This document shows, in pieces, positions 11,396 to 23,633 of a stretch of DNA of 64,000 bases. Below the pieces are notes generated by a model. It did no database searches. It saw only the letters and a program-made list of their open reading frames with translations, and had not been told where the DNA came from. Location: NCBI GenBank assembly GCA_030549495.1, contig JAUIRK010000994.1, forward strand, positions 124,001 through 188,000, given 5' to 3'. This DNA is from Nectonema munidae (taxonomy: Eukaryota > Nematomorpha > Nectonematoida > Nectonematidae). A program made the position numbers and the translations under genes. Positions within the stretch are counted from its first letter, which is position 1, and every line of letters starts with the position of its first letter.

Positions 11396-11859
11396 TAATT
11401 TTCTATAAATAAGAGTTGCTGCTTGTTTATAAAACATGTATTATGATCGCATTATAAGATGTAATGATCATTCGAATACACGATAATCTAAGAGAGAATA
11501 AAAGAGGGAATGCAAACTTTCGAGTCAAACATCATGCCAAGCTGCTCTGAAATTCCTATCAAAAATATTTTACAAACGATGTGAGAGCTATATAATAATA
11601 ATAATAATCCATTGTTTCAATATGCACACAATAAGTAAGCAATGTTTTGTTTCCTTGTAGTATATTTGAGAAACACATGTTGATGATCCACTAGATTTTC
11701 TCATCATCTGTCACAGTGATTCTATTTCTCTTTTTGTCTCCTTCTCTGTTTTTCTCTTCCGCTTTCTCTGCTAAAACTCAATCATTCAAGCTTTCTTCTT
11801 TCACTCAAGGTCTCTTCTCTTGTTAGCTTATTTACATAGTATTTCCCCAAGAAGTGAGA

Positions 11860-12640
11860 TAAATACATTTCGGTTAATGCTGGATGCAAAAATAAGATAC
11901 TTGTGTGTTGGTTTCCCCTATTTCCGTAAGAATGAAGAAAGAGCAGGAAAAAAAGGTTACAACATAACTTGTGACAATTTCTTTACGTCAGAAAATTGGT
12001 TTCTGACTTAATTTTTGAGAGTAAAAGTTTTGTGGAAGCGATGATAAATAATCAAAGACAAACCCCTTTTGAAGTTAAAAAATGTGGGTTAAAAATATTC
12101 CAGTTTTCACTTCAAACATTTTCTTCAGTGATAATATGTCATTAACTGCAAAAAAGAAAAAAACTGTCCCAATTCTGAAGAACTCTGTTTCTGTGAATAA
12201 GGAAGTAAAAAAGACAGAAAATATTACTTATAATTCTGCTTAATATGGCGTAGATATTATTGATAAAATGTATCGCACCTACTCAACCATAGCAAAAACA
12301 AAGAGATGCTTCAAGCTGTTTGTTAAATATTTTAAAAATTCTTTCATAAACTTATCAATCATTACAGAGTATCTCGCTTTGAAAAACTGTCATCATTCTT
12401 GTGATACTTCTTTAAAAGCTAAAGAACGTGAATCGGAAACCTCTCATGAATGTTGGATGATAGGTATATGCGAAAAACTTCGAATACGTCTAAATGTAAA
12501 AATAAAGCTTCAAAACGATGTGACGAATGTAAACTAGCATCTTGTGCAAAGTGTAAGATAGAAGCAATTACCTTTTCCAAAAATTGTAGCAATTACAATA
12601 TCGAATAATTAATTTTATTCAAAGCTAATATTACTTTTGA
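11860..12640 (+). pseudogene. decayed piggyBac transposase fragment
   Basis: The plus-strand frames contain CVGFPYFRKNEE and GYNITCDNFFTSE, the conserved third-Asp region of piggyBac transposases (DDE_Tnp_1_7), then MYRTYSTIAKTKRCFKLFVK in place of the usual DQM/RRWP block. A Lys/Cys-rich tail follows near 12480-12600. The N-terminal half is missing, and frames are broken several times. A palindromic GTGGTCAAATTGACCAC lies at 12693-12709 near the likely right end. The fragment is old compared with the copy at 21863-23951. Confidence 0.75.
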
Positions 12641-12709
12641 TTGAAAAACCCCATTTGCTATTTATTTTTAAATGGATTGCCTATCCTACTAATAGTGGTC
12701 AAATTGACC

Positions 12710-14048
12710 ACAGCGTTGTTTTAGTAAGATTACTTTTCATGATGATTTCGTATTGATCAACGCTTTGTTTATGTAAATCATTGGTACGAAACGTCTTGAA
12801 TTCTTGTTTCATCGTGTTTTCATTTATTTCTATTGTGTCTAACATTCAAATATTTTTTTAAATGATAATTAGCAACGATGAATTGAAGCGTGACTAATTA
12901 ACTCGCAAAAATAGTACAAATTCACACTAAAATGATAAGAATGAATCAATCCATTCGCACAAAGAAAACTCAAGCATGAAAAGGAGGACTATGAGGCGCG
13001 AGACAGAACAGACACATCATCATATTCGACAAAGAGAATTAGTGGCGGAAACAAGCGTGTCTGTAAAATAAATACCAATTCACACCACACACACACTTCA
13101 TTTATCCCAATTGGATGGAAAAAATAAAAAGTAAAGTAGAAGCATCGCTTCAAGACAAAGAGTTTCGTTGTACACATCACATATGCTTTATACGTGGAAA
13201 AGCGAATTTCACGAAATCTTGAAAAGGTGGAGAAATTTAACTATTTTAATTAAAATTCTTTGCGTTTAAATATAAAGAGGAGGGGGTGTGTTTAGTCAAG
13301 TAAGCTTAACTATGGTAAACTCTGGTTATAACGAACTACCATAGGGGCAGAGCCCTCGCTACCTATTAAATTTTGGGGCACAAGCCCCCCCCCCTTCAAC
13401 TAATTTTCAAGCTCCCCTAAAAAAATTTTCATTACCCTAAAAAATATGTCAAACATCTAGCATTCATGATCATTTCTTTCAGGAAAATGTAATCTGTATA
13501 GATATGGCTTGACAAATACATCATATGTTCTCTTTTCGCCTTGAAGCAGATCTGATAGTTCAAAAATTAGCGCCCCAATGAAGCCCCCCCCCCCCCCCCT
13601 AAAATTTTTGCTTAGCGCGAGCACTGCATGGGGGTATAAATTTTTGCTCGTTATATTACGAATGACATAAAATAGGCAAAAATTTGTGAATAAAACATAT
13701 TTTATTTTAAATACAAACACTTTATATCATGCATCGCATTGCAGAAGCATCTAATGAACATATGTTACACATATGTAAATCTAAATTATATTGATACACA
13801 GTCGTCAATAAAACATATGAGTCTTTAAATTAGTAATGTTCTATTGTTGAATTCATTTTAAATCAAATGCGTGCAATATAAGTAAATTTGGGATAACTGA
13901 AACAACAAAAATTTTTTATGTATGTCGTCATTTTAGTTTGAACAGAGTGTGCTAGCTCAGTGCAAAAATAGGCCAAGAAAATACACTATTTTTATGCTAA
14001 AGTCTCCCGGGCATCAATTCAATTATGCTGCTGACCAATCTCAAGACA
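12710..14048. other. intronic sequence with poly-C tracts and a pogo-like end
   Basis: No gene seen. GGTAAACTCTGGTTATAACG near 13314 resembles a pogo/Tigger terminal repeat; a possible partner, CTCGTTATATTACG, lies near 13650. Between them are two long C runs (about 13387-13395 and 13586-13600). The 17-mer starting TTGGTACGAAACG is at 12781. Confidence 0.35.
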
Positions 14049-14056
14049 CACGTGCC

Positions 14057-14799
14057 TAGGGTTGGTGCAGATTCTAGATAATGATTCTGATTTTATGATT
14101 TTTTAAATACATTTTTTAATTTGATTCAAATTTTTCATTTCAAAAATTGTGATTTTGATTTTTAAAATAACTCTATTTCTGATTCTTATTAGTAAAAAAA
14201 CATATTTGATGATATTAACAGGCGAGTTTAGCTGGCTGTAAAAAGATCGATTGGTTTAGCTTCTAATAGCCTACTGTCTCATCATCTGTGCTGGTGCATG
14301 AGGCGCTAAAATATGCAAATAATTGTTCGTCACAGATCTCAAACACTGAAAGTGAGGTATACACGACTTCTGGCTGTAGGAATGAAAAATCCTCCTCTAC
14401 CCCTGTTTTTTTCTTCTGGATAGGGAAGATACTGTGAAACTGAGTTGCTAATTTTTCACGAGTCTACAGGTTCTCTTGATGTACGCCATCGTAGCTTCCA
14501 TTCAGGGTCTAGCGTAGCGGCAAGATGAGGGGTGTCGGTGTCAGAAACTGGAAGTCGCTAGCTGAGACGTAACTAGTGTTTATACTAGTGTAATGAAAGC
14601 TAACACAAAGGATCAGCCTTTTCAAATCTAGAGTTACAGAAGTACAATACGCTTACAGAAGCTTAAATGTATTGACCATTATTAAAATGTTCAAAAGCAA
14701 GTACAATTACTGCGAGCATTTAATTTTTGTGATTCTCAAGGTCTGATTTTGGTTTTTTAAAAAATGATTCGGATTATAATTAGAATTGGCCCAACCCTT
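14057..14799. mobile_element. non-autonomous hAT element, copy 2 (743 bp)
   Basis: The ends are TAGGGTTGGTGCAGATTCTA and, inverted, AAGGGTTGGGCCAATTCTA. An 8-bp target duplication with one mismatch (CACGTGCC / CGCGTGCC) flanks the element. The inner sequence shares the GGCGAGTTTAGCTGGCTG block and the GATTCTGATT richness of the copies at 10246 and 25559. No transposase is encoded. Confidence 0.82.
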
Positions 14800-14807
14800 C
14801 GCGTGCC

Positions 14808-16099
14808 AGGTATGATTGCTGACCACGGGACTAGGCTACTTTTTAGTGCTTTAGACAACATCTGATTTCATATTTATGATGAGTTCAGTAGTTTGTCGAA
14901 ATAAAAACTCAAATTTGAGAGGCTTTACGCGTAGAATGATTTGATGAAGTTTATTTGTACACGTGTTCCCCTGTTTGCTAAGTAGCCGTTGTTTTATTTG
15001 ATTCAGCTACGTTGTTTGCTCATTCGGAAGAATAACAAATTAAGCATTTTCGATGTTTGATTGCGCACACTGCAAACAAAGAACTCTTTTCCAATACCAT
15101 CCATTTTATGATAGCATCACGCAGACATTTTATGCGTTGAAAAAAGGGGAGAAGCTAATCAATCCCCAAGATATCTAGTCGAAATTTTAAACCAGCGAGT
15201 ACCAGGAAATGGAAATGTGGATTTTAGTATTGACAAAACTTGTGAATAGAAGTAGGGTGTGTTGAAGATTCCTCGCACCACCTCTAATCACCCTGAATGT
15301 CTATAGATATAACATATATGTGCGCTTTTATCGCGCTACGTCTCCAAATTTTAAACTTTACAAGATCTCCAGAAATTTTATATCACAAATAATTTGAAAT
15401 TAATCAAAAGAAAGAAAATTAAAGTCATGGCCTGGAAGAGGGTGCAAGATCGGTTTTTGGAGCGCCTATATTTTAGCTCTATTAAAAGTTCAAACATGAA
15501 TGTACTGCCTCACTCTAAGGCAGGGGTGTCAAGCATAGGACTCGCTGCAGACTTTCATCTGGCTCACGAGATAACATTGAAAAAAGCGTAAAAATTATGG
15601 GCGAGAACAAACATAACAAGAATTTTCCACGCTAACAAAATTTAAAATAATTAAGGAAATAATTTTCGTTTTAGACAATTTCTTTACATAATGAAATAAA
15701 TTTAGATTCAATTTTGTTTAGAAACCAAAAATCATGTTTAAATCTTGTGCGTGTATGCATATGCGTGGAAGGTAGTTTGAAAAAATATATTCGAACCGAT
15801 GAAAGTTTTTATTAACAAAAGAAATGAACGTAGAGGAGTTTTTGGAGCAATTCAAAATGATAATAATAATAATTAAAGAATAATTTCAAATTTATTTTAC
15901 ATTCAATAATCATAATCTTGTCATTCTTCCAAATTTCAAACTTTACTTTTCTCATTCTTTCTATTTTTTCTTTGCTTGCTTTCTTTAATTATATTACTTT
16001 CAATTTACTTCTTCCTTTTCAATCTTATTTTATTGTATTTTTATTCAACTTTGTTCCTTGTTTAATCAAATTATTATACATATTTAAAAAAAAAGAATA
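14808..16099. other. intronic AT-rich sequence
   Basis: No gene seen. The small plus-strand frame at 15394-15591 and the hydrophobic low-complexity frame at 15918-16100 have no recognisable domain. Confidence 0.4.
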
Positions 16100-18760
16100 A
16101 TTGATGGAGCATTGTCTCACCCCTTGTCGCCAAACGAACTAAGTTTGCTAATCAAAATAATCATTGCCAACTAATTGAAAATTTAGATAAAATTAAAAAT
16201 GACTTTATCGAAAAATATTCTGAAATTCAAAATCCTTTCACTCTTATTGAAGACATTTTCTCGGAAGTTAAAAATGTAATTATTGATGAATTGACATGTT
16301 TTTGTGAACGTATCTAATCCGACAAAAAATATTGACCTGTTCAAAAAAACGTAAGTTCAAATTGTTGATGCAGCCAAAGTAAAGCCAACATTTAGTTTTG
16401 ATACTATAAGCTCTATTAAGATCAAAGCCAACTGTTTTAAACCTAACACTAGTGTCAACAAAATTCAAGTTAAAAATTTGAGAGTTAGCAATAAGGGTAC
16501 AGCTTGGGTGAATTTAGAAAATGAAAAGAAGAAATTATCAGCTACTATATAATTGCAAAGATGCGTGGCGCTACATTTATAAGAATGATAGAAGCAAAAA
16601 TAAATATTATAATTTGCCAATTGTTCAACTAAAAAAAACTAAACTCAAAAACGATTTTTTGTGGATATAATGCATTACCAATAGAATTATCAATCATAAA
16701 AGTTAGAATCTGTGACAATTGTGCAAAGTTCGGTCACTCTACCTCTTTCTGCAAAGCAAAGAACCCTCAATGTTTGAAATGTTCTAAAACCGGTCACGCA
16801 TCAAATAGTTGCAATTCAAGCTCAATGGTTTGCAGCAAGTGTAGCGGTTCACATCTAAACAATGACAAATCTAGCCCTTTTTTCTGAAAAAAAGATAATA
16901 TAATTATCAATTCTGTTACAATTCATTAATGCCTTTCATTGAAAAGAATTTATGAGTTTAAAGCTTTTACAAATTAATCGGAGAAAATCTTATATTGCTT
17001 TGAACAAGCTCTTCATTTTTCTTGATGAAAACGAATATGACATAAATTCTAATAAACAAACCCTATCTGATTAAAAAAAGATTCCCATTTATCACCAACT
17101 CAAATTATTCTGTTATGTTTGCCTATCTTCCTTGCTCTTCTATAATTATACATAAAAAATGATACATTCGCTTAATTTCTAATTCTTTCGAATGACTTTA
17201 TTCTTACGGCACAATGCATTTCTCTTAGTTATAGCTTTTACTCAGAGTATTTCTTTTCTTGTGTATACAACGAATGACTTTCAGAACGTGTCTTCAAAAA
17301 ATGCTACTTTTTCTAGTCTTCGTACTGATGCCGTATTTGAATCTCATATTGAATATTAACTCTATGCAACGACGCTATGCGTGAATTGATTAATAGCTGG
17401 AAAATGCTTGAAGAACCTACCCCTTCAGATCACTACTTCATTGAAGCTTACATTGCATTCAATTCGTTCCTAAACAATTTGTCTATAAACAAAAAATATC
17501 GGATAAATCTCGTTTTATGAGTAATCTGACATCTTTAAGGAAATTAGCAACCGTGCAGACTTTATCCATTTCGCAAAATCTTTAATGAATTCATTGTTTT
17601 ACTGAATCTTACAAATCAACTTGTATAACAATTAAGTGTAAGCAATCCTTTCGGAACCCTTTGCTCCATCAATTAAGGAAAAAACTTAGATATGCTCAAA
17701 AAAAATATAAACAACTTCGAGGAAAAGACAATTTTGAAATATAAAAAGATTACACTGAAACAAAATTAATTATTTTAAGAAAAAATGGGTCCAGTTTTTA
17801 GATTTTAAGTTTTCTACTATATATAAAAAAAGTTAAGCCTCTCACTAACACGAAACCTCAGATAAATCCTAAAAATTTCGTCTTACATGATGGAACCGTT
17901 TACAATATGTTACACAGACTCAACAAAAATTTTAGGCTATTTTTTTTGGATCCAACTATCAATGTTACATTCCCACTACTTTACCTCGCCAAAGCTTAGA
18001 CTTCCATGAAATCTTGCCTGATGAACTCAATTTTTGTATTAATCACTTCGCCATGAAGTCTTGCCAAGGAAACGATCTAATCAATTTTAAACTGCTCGTT
18101 TTCCTCTTTTTATAAGTGAAAAACATATGCTAACGTTACGCTATCCTAAAATTCTCGTTCTATCCAGTTGTTTTAAAAATTGGCGAAGTTTTTCTAATTC
18201 CCAAAACAAAATATTCAATTGAAAAAATTGAAAACTGGCGCCCAATCACTCTACTGCCTTGTCTTGGCAAACTGCGTGAACATATCGAATCATTGATCAC
18301 ATTCAAAAAACAAAATGCGTAAATAGCAATCAATGCTGCATAATATATGCTATGCAAAAATCTTCAGAACTAGCTATTGACCGCTTTGTTTCGAATATAT
18401 ATATCGTTGCTTTAAAAATAAACTAAGCTTAAACTACTCTTTTTATAGATTTTCAAAACTTCTGCTTGTCATCCTTGCATCGTGCGAAACATGTCAAAAA
18501 TGAAATTTCCTGAATATATTGTCATAGATCATACCTTAATGGTATATATAAAGGATTAACCCAATAATTCAAAAATTTTGAATAATTCTACTCCACAAGG
18601 AGGATGAATAATTTGAGTATCTCAGATATACTATTTATAACATTGATTGATCCACTCTTAAACTTTTTAGATCTCACTAACTGTTTCTACCAAGCCTACT
18701 CAGATGACTTGTTAGTCGCCATAAAGCTTTCTTTTGAACCCCTCCCCCTATTACTCGAAA
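16100..18760 (+). pseudogene. jockey/I-like LINE relic (zinc knuckles, endonuclease, reverse transcriptase)
   Basis: The order of parts fits a non-LTR retrotransposon read on the plus strand. At about 16700-16890 are three zinc knuckles: CDNCAKFGHSTSFC, CLKCSKTGHASNSC and CSKCSGSHLNND. Near 17420 PTPSDHYFIEAYIA matches the SDH motif ending the apurinic-like endonuclease. Near 18170-18260 VFLIPKTKYSIEKIENWRPI is the RT fingers block. Near 18590-18720 STPQGG and AYSDDLLVAIK are the palm with the active-site YxDD. Many stops and frameshifts separate the pieces and the 3' end is lost. The copy sits in the big GALNT intron. STPQGG is shared with the LINE at 53838-55640, so both may belong to one family. 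Confidence 0.85.
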
Positions 18761-18962
18761 AAATATTAAACTTTTTTTTATTATATATTTTTAAAATTTT
18801 TTTATTAATACAAGATTTAAAAAGTAAAAATAGTGCTATAAAAATGGCATACTTAAAGCCAGATTTTATAAAAAAAAACATTGGTAAAAAAATATTAGAG
18901 CAATAGAATTAAAAAATTATTTGCCTCCTACCCCCCTTGACAAAAAGTATTGGAAGGAATAC

Positions 18963-19129
18963 CCATGGATGAGAAGTCGTCAACCAAGATGATTTCATGG
19001 AGTAGATGGCGTGGAACACGATTTATGATGGAATGTATGGAGCGAAGAAGTGTGGACCAGGCTTCGTTGTGAAAGCAGATGACAACACTCACGGTTGGCA
19101 AATCATGTGGATACCATTTTATTCGACAT
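18963..19129 (-). CDS. GALNT exon: N-terminal GT-A core
   Basis: The reverse strand encodes [37 protein letters not shown] and [17 protein letters not shown], the nucleotide-sugar binding start of the GALNT GT-A fold. The exon is bounded by a TTCCTTTGTAG acceptor and a GTATTC donor. It starts with the third base of a codon and ends with one base that joins exon 9352-9516 in frame as a Glu codon. It is separated from that exon by a 9.4-kb intron full of transposon debris. This is the most upstream exon I can recognise; the stem, the transmembrane anchor and the start codon must lie further up the minus strand. Confidence 0.93.
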
Positions 19130-19964
19130 CTACAAAGGAATAGCGTATAAGTTCAAAAGCACTCAAATAATTTGTGATGAAATACTTAAATCTTTCATGT
19201 CTTTCATAAGCAGAGTGAAAACGCGTTGGTACGAAATTGCTTAGAACTAGAACTCGGAAACTACGAAGTGGATCCCACGTCCCAATTTTCCAAATGTAAG
19301 CAAAGTGTATTGAACTGGAATGTTTCAAAACCTCGACTATAATCCCCCTAGATGTGGCGGCACCACACAAAGAAAAGCTGGGAAAACACTTCCTTACAAA
19401 GAACTTTCAATTTTAGGATCAGCTAGGCAAGTAGTGACACGTTTAAATCAAATAGACAAACACACACACACACACATACATACACAAAGTTGAAATATTA
19501 TCATACAATTGATTTTATATATTACCTCCGCATATACTGTCATTCCAGTTGTTTCTCGGCAAAACTCGGCTATAGAGAAACTTTCTTTGTACAAAATTTA
19601 TCCCATTTCGACAAATGAGAATGAGTTCAAGACATTTGGTATTCTGGTACAAAACGTCATAGGTAGGAAATGTCCTGCACGGACGAGAATCAATCAAAAA
19701 GTATCACAGGCTCTCATTCGAGGAAGCTTTCCCCATTGACGAAAAAGAACTTTTTAAGATTCAGCAGTATTATTCGAACATTAGAAAGATGAAGCGGTCA
19801 TTTTTGACTTCACTAAAATTTTAAGCATATATTTGGAGACCTTTTGTGTTCAAATTTTAAGAATGTGTACAAAAATAGATACATTTATTTTTAGGGTAAA
19901 CTTTATACCAATAAATATTCGAAATAATATTTTTTTGCTAATACTAAAATGTGTAGAGCGGTGG
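19130..19964. other. upstream of the last recognised GALNT exon
   Basis: No further exon could be assigned. A splice-like minus-strand block at about 19540-19690 has an acceptor and a donor, but its phase does not fit the next GALNT exon and its translation is not recognisable. Two relaxed copies of the TTGGTACGAAACG motif are at 19226 and 19644. Confidence 0.4.
19461..19475. repeat. (CA)n microsatellite
   Basis: A short CA run in AT-rich sequence. Confidence 0.9.
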
Positions 19965-21646
19965 AAAATGACCGTTGTTATTTTTACATAAAAAGTGCAT
20001 GGAAAATTAGTCATACTAGATTATATCTTTTTATTGCTTATTTATATATGAGTATGTGTACTATTTATGTGTATGAGTGTCTGTGCGAATACAGACACAT
20101 CATCATGTGAATATGTGACATATATATTGATCGATTATAATATTAATTTTTATTTTGTTTCATCTTATTATGGACACTTCCTCAAGCTGCGCATCTAATT
20201 CTCATGACACAGAAAGTAACTATGAAAAAATCAAGATGTTTTCTTCTAATTCTGATTCAGATGATTACTCACAAGAATAAGCAAAAATTTGTGAAAATTC
20301 TTTATTTTGAAAATAAAATACTGAATAATTTTTATCCAAAAGTTTATTATTTTATAAAGAAAACACCCAAAGATCGTGTTTTTCGACGTCATTCTGGTCC
20401 AACTTTTTATGCAAAACGACATATTGAAATGAATAAACCAATATTACAACATTCAGATTAATTTTGACGGTTTTATGCTCAAAAGTGTGCAAAAATACAC
20501 TACTCCACATTAATTTTAATTTATTCCTTCAAGAAATATTTATAGGATTAGAATATGCAAGAGGCTTTTTGGTAGCTAAAAATACTCCGCTAAATGATTT
20601 ATAGAACAAGAAATGTCGTCCTTCTTTATTTCCAAGAATCATGTCGCGATTTATTAAAGAGTATAAATTATTTTAACGTTGACGACTTTCTTTCTAGAAG
20701 ACAAAAATATGCAATAATCGTTTTCTTCCTATTTGTGAGAATTGGGAACGTTTATAGATAATTCTCAAGCAAGTTTTGTAGCTAATGACAATCTAACGAT
20801 TGATGAGCAACTATTTCCTTGCAAAACAAGATGTTCTTTTCGTCAATACATGGCTTCTAAACCTGATAAAGTTTAGTGTCTTGTTCATAAGAAAACAAAG
20901 TATTTGTGCAAGTTCTTCCCCTACATTGGGAGAGTCGATGCAAAAATTCCGGGCATTTCGTTGCCTTCACATGTGTGTCCTGAACTGATGTCTCCATATT
21001 TCAATAAAGAATATAATGTCATCATGCATGACTATTTCACTTCTTTAGGATTAACAGAAAACTTTCAATCTAAAGGACAACAATAATTGGAACTATTAGA
21101 AAAAACAGAAGGGAAGTCCTAAATTTAGGAAATGATATGAAGAAACAGCTTCTTTATTCTAGCCAAATATACATCTTTCAAAATCTGAATACAGCTTGAC
21201 TGCTTATAAAGGTAAAAAATAAAAATATGCATATTTTAAATGCGATGCACAAAAGGTTTGCAATAAATATAGATCATATTAAAAAAATTTCTGAAACAAT
21301 TGAATATAATAATAATAATAATACAACGTATGGAAAAGATGTAATCGACCAAATGATTAGATATTTATTTTACTTGCATAATAGATTAAAGAAAGAATAT
21401 CAAGAATTGTCTTGAAAAAGAATGCATTTTTTATATGTATATATATATCAAATAGCACATATCTTAGATGCAAAGTACATTGGGAAAAAAGAACCAAATA
21501 TTTTGGGTAAAAATTGCATTAAAAAAGTAAATAAACTGGTAAAAATATTTTTTGTTTGGAAAAGAAGATTTTTAAAAATAAACCTTTTGCTTTATCTCAT
21601 CTTTGTATAAAGAAGTATTTGTACTAAAATAACGAAGCGGTCATTT
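19965..21646 (+). mobile_element. decayed piggyBac element
   Basis: Inverted ends AAATGACCGTTGTTATTTTT and, at the right end, AAATGACCGCTTCGTTATTTT inverted bracket piggyBac coding relics. The plus strand reads an acidic start (MDTSSSCASNSHDTESNYEK, ATG at 20170), PTFYAKRHIEMNKPIL, then LTIDEQLFPCKTRCSFRQYM, which holds the first catalytic Asp block. NKEYNVIMHDYFTS is the third-Asp block, and GKDVIDQMIR is the DQM block. Several stops and frameshifts break the frame and the C-terminal Cys-rich domain is lost. Target bases are not clear. Confidence 0.8.
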
Positions 21647-22008
21647 ATACGTAGGGAAAAAATTCAGTCTTTCCAGTGTTGATTTTGATGAATACCAAGA
21701 ATCATCTCGTTTTCATGACGACGACACAATGAATTTGTTTTAAACACGCAAAAAGCACAAAGGCAAAGAAAGGAAGCATGTGCGGAGAATGTTTATAGGT
21801 TGTATGCGTTTCCGCCATGTAGGATGAGAAGTGAGAATTAAAAATACAGTAGTTGGTGTTAACACTAGAAGGGCCAAAAAAAAATTCACCATAAAGGTCC
21901 GAATACGTCAATTGACGCTTATATACCAAATATCAAAATTATCTTGAATTTCTTCAAATAAAAATTAAAAAAATAATGAAAAAATTTATTTAAGTTAAAA
22001 AACAAATA

Positions 22009-22719
22009 TTAAATGCAAGTTTTGCATTTTTTTACCCCACATGTACCACAAATTGGCTTTTTACAGCCACAACATAAATCTGTAGTTCTATTCTTGCAAT
22101 TTTTGTTGGAACAAGTTCTACGCTTTTGTGGTAAGCATCTTTCGATAGTTTTTGAAAATTCTTTCTCCTCATGAATTTTATATTCAGTCAATTGTTCACT
22201 AAGTTGTTGCAAAAATTTCAACCTTGATAAATTCAAATTATTAACTTTATTGTAAAGTATCCAACTATTTATTGAGGCCATGTCCAAGATATTGTAAAAA
22301 ACTTGTACGGGCCATCTTCTACTTGCTGCTTTTGTTGAATACAATCTTATCATTTGGTCAAACACATCAACACCTGATTTTGTCTGATTATAAAAAAGAA
22401 CAGTTTCCGGTTTTTTCTTCTGGTTGTTCTCAGTTGGTACTTGAACATCCTGGTGCATGCTGCTGAGAATGATGACAGATTTGGACTTCTTGCATTGGTA
22501 CTTCGTAAGAGTGAGGAATCGATGTTCTTCTGATTTCAAGGCTAAAGTATGATAAAGCGCGTGCTTTTCTTTCAAAATCAAAGGTATTTCTTTCCTTGTG
22601 TTGCGAATGGTACCAATCAAGCTACACTTTTTTTGATGGAGTTGTACAGCCAAGTTGAGTGATGTGAAGTAGTTGTCGCAAGTAATGTTGTACCCTCTGT
22701 TATAATAAGGCTTGATCAA
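22009..22719 (-). CDS. piggyBac A transposase, C-terminal third
   Basis: The frame begins at the frameshift and reads IKPYYNRGYNITCDNYFTSL, which holds the third catalytic Asp. It goes on to KSGVDVFDQMIRLY, TKAASRRWPVQVFYNILDMA and a Cys-rich tail, CSNKNCKNRTTDLCCGCKKP followed by CGTCGVKKCKTC. The tail is the zinc-binding domain that binds piggyBac ends. The listed Met at the start is not a real initiation codon; the segment is the continuation of the frame at 22716-23633. Confidence 0.92.
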   Translation of the reverse strand: MIKPYYNRGYNITCDNYFTSLNLAVQLHQKKCSLIGTIRNTRKEIPLILKEKHALYHTLALKSEEHRFLTLTKYQCKKSKSVIILSSMHQDVQVPTENNQKKKPETVLFYNQTKSGVDVFDQMIRLYSTKAASRRWPVQVFYNILDMASINSWILYNKVNNLNLSRLKFLQQLSEQLTEYKIHEEKEFSKTIERCLPQKRRTCSNKNCKNRTTDLCCGCKKPICGTCGVKKCKTCI

Positions 22720-23633
22720 TTTATAACAACATCAGTTGGAGAGCTTGCACTATTTTGAGTGGTGATGTCTTTGCCAAGGTAAGGAAAACCATTCACCAAA
22801 TATTTTGTGTCTAGATCAACAGCAAGCCAAAACTTTATGCCGTATTTATCAGGCTTGTTAGACATGAATTGAATAAACTTGCATCTAGACTTGCACGGCA
22901 TAAGTTGTTCGTCTACAGTGATAAATGCGCCTGGAACAAAGCATTTTTGGCTGTTTTGTATAAATTCATTCCACACTGAAGAAATCAAGCAAAATTTATC
23001 TTGGACAAATCGAATTTTCCTTTCACTTTTATAGTCAAAACGAAGAAACTTCATTATTTCTAAAAACCGTGTACGTGCCATAGTACTGGGAAAAATTTCA
23101 CAACCCCATGCTTTACTCCACATACTTTTTATAGGTAAGTTTTTTGCACCAATAACTCCTCTAGTGAATATCAAGCCTATGAACTTTTCTAATTCTTCTA
23201 AAGAAACATTCCAATCCGAATTTTTTGTTACTCTTTTAGCTTCTGCAATTGTACACTGCTGAATGAATCGAAGCATTTTTTCAGAAAAAAGAAGTCGAAA
23301 GGAAGAAAGAGGACTGTTTTTTTCTGTATGAGTGATAGCATAAATTGTTGGACCTGGCGAAAATCTTGTTATGTTTTGTTGTTGAACGCGTCCTCTCTTC
23401 AATTCATTTTTTGAGATTTTTGTCCAAATTGATTTGTCTTTACTGATAAAGATGTCTGAATTTTTCTGATCCTCGCTATCTTCGCTTTCATCTTCAACTT
23501 CTTCACTATCACAAGAGAAAGGAATATCACTAGAATTGCAAAAACTCTGCTCAAAAAGAAAGATTCCATTCTCATCTTCATCCAAAAAATCACTGCCAGA
23601 TTTATCTTCTCCACTTGAAAAAAGCATATCCAT
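22716..23633 (-). CDS. piggyBac A transposase, N-terminal two thirds
   Basis: This 305-codon frame is the first part of a DDE_Tnp_1_7 transposase. Residues 7-60 are acidic, as usual for the family. The catalytic core follows: ITVDEQLMPCKSRCKF with Asp241, then SNKPDKYGIKFWLAVDLDTK with Asp273. The frame ends in SPTDVVIN just before a one-base loss; the next codons of the protein are in the neighbouring frame from 22719. The start ATG at 23631-23633 fits the family's N-terminal length. The pieces together correspond to about 540 residues, which is typical. Confidence 0.93.
   Translation of the reverse strand: MDMLFSSGEDKSGSDFLDEDENGIFLFEQSFCNSSDIPFSCDSEEVEDESEDSEDQKNSDIFISKDKSIWTKISKNELKRGRVQQQNITRFSPGPTIYAITHTEKNSPLSSFRLLFSEKMLRFIQQCTIAEAKRVTKNSDWNVSLEELEKFIGLIFTRGVIGAKNLPIKSMWSKAWGCEIFPSTMARTRFLEIMKFLRFDYKSERKIRFVQDKFCLISSVWNEFIQNSQKCFVPGAFITVDEQLMPCKSRCKFIQFMSNKPDKYGIKFWLAVDLDTKYLVNGFPYLGKDITTQNSASSPTDVVIN

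Noticed and set aside
19515-19739. Splice-bounded block as the next upstream GALNT exon
   Set aside because: Its phase does not fit exon 18963-19129 and no reading shows the stem or catalytic start of the family.
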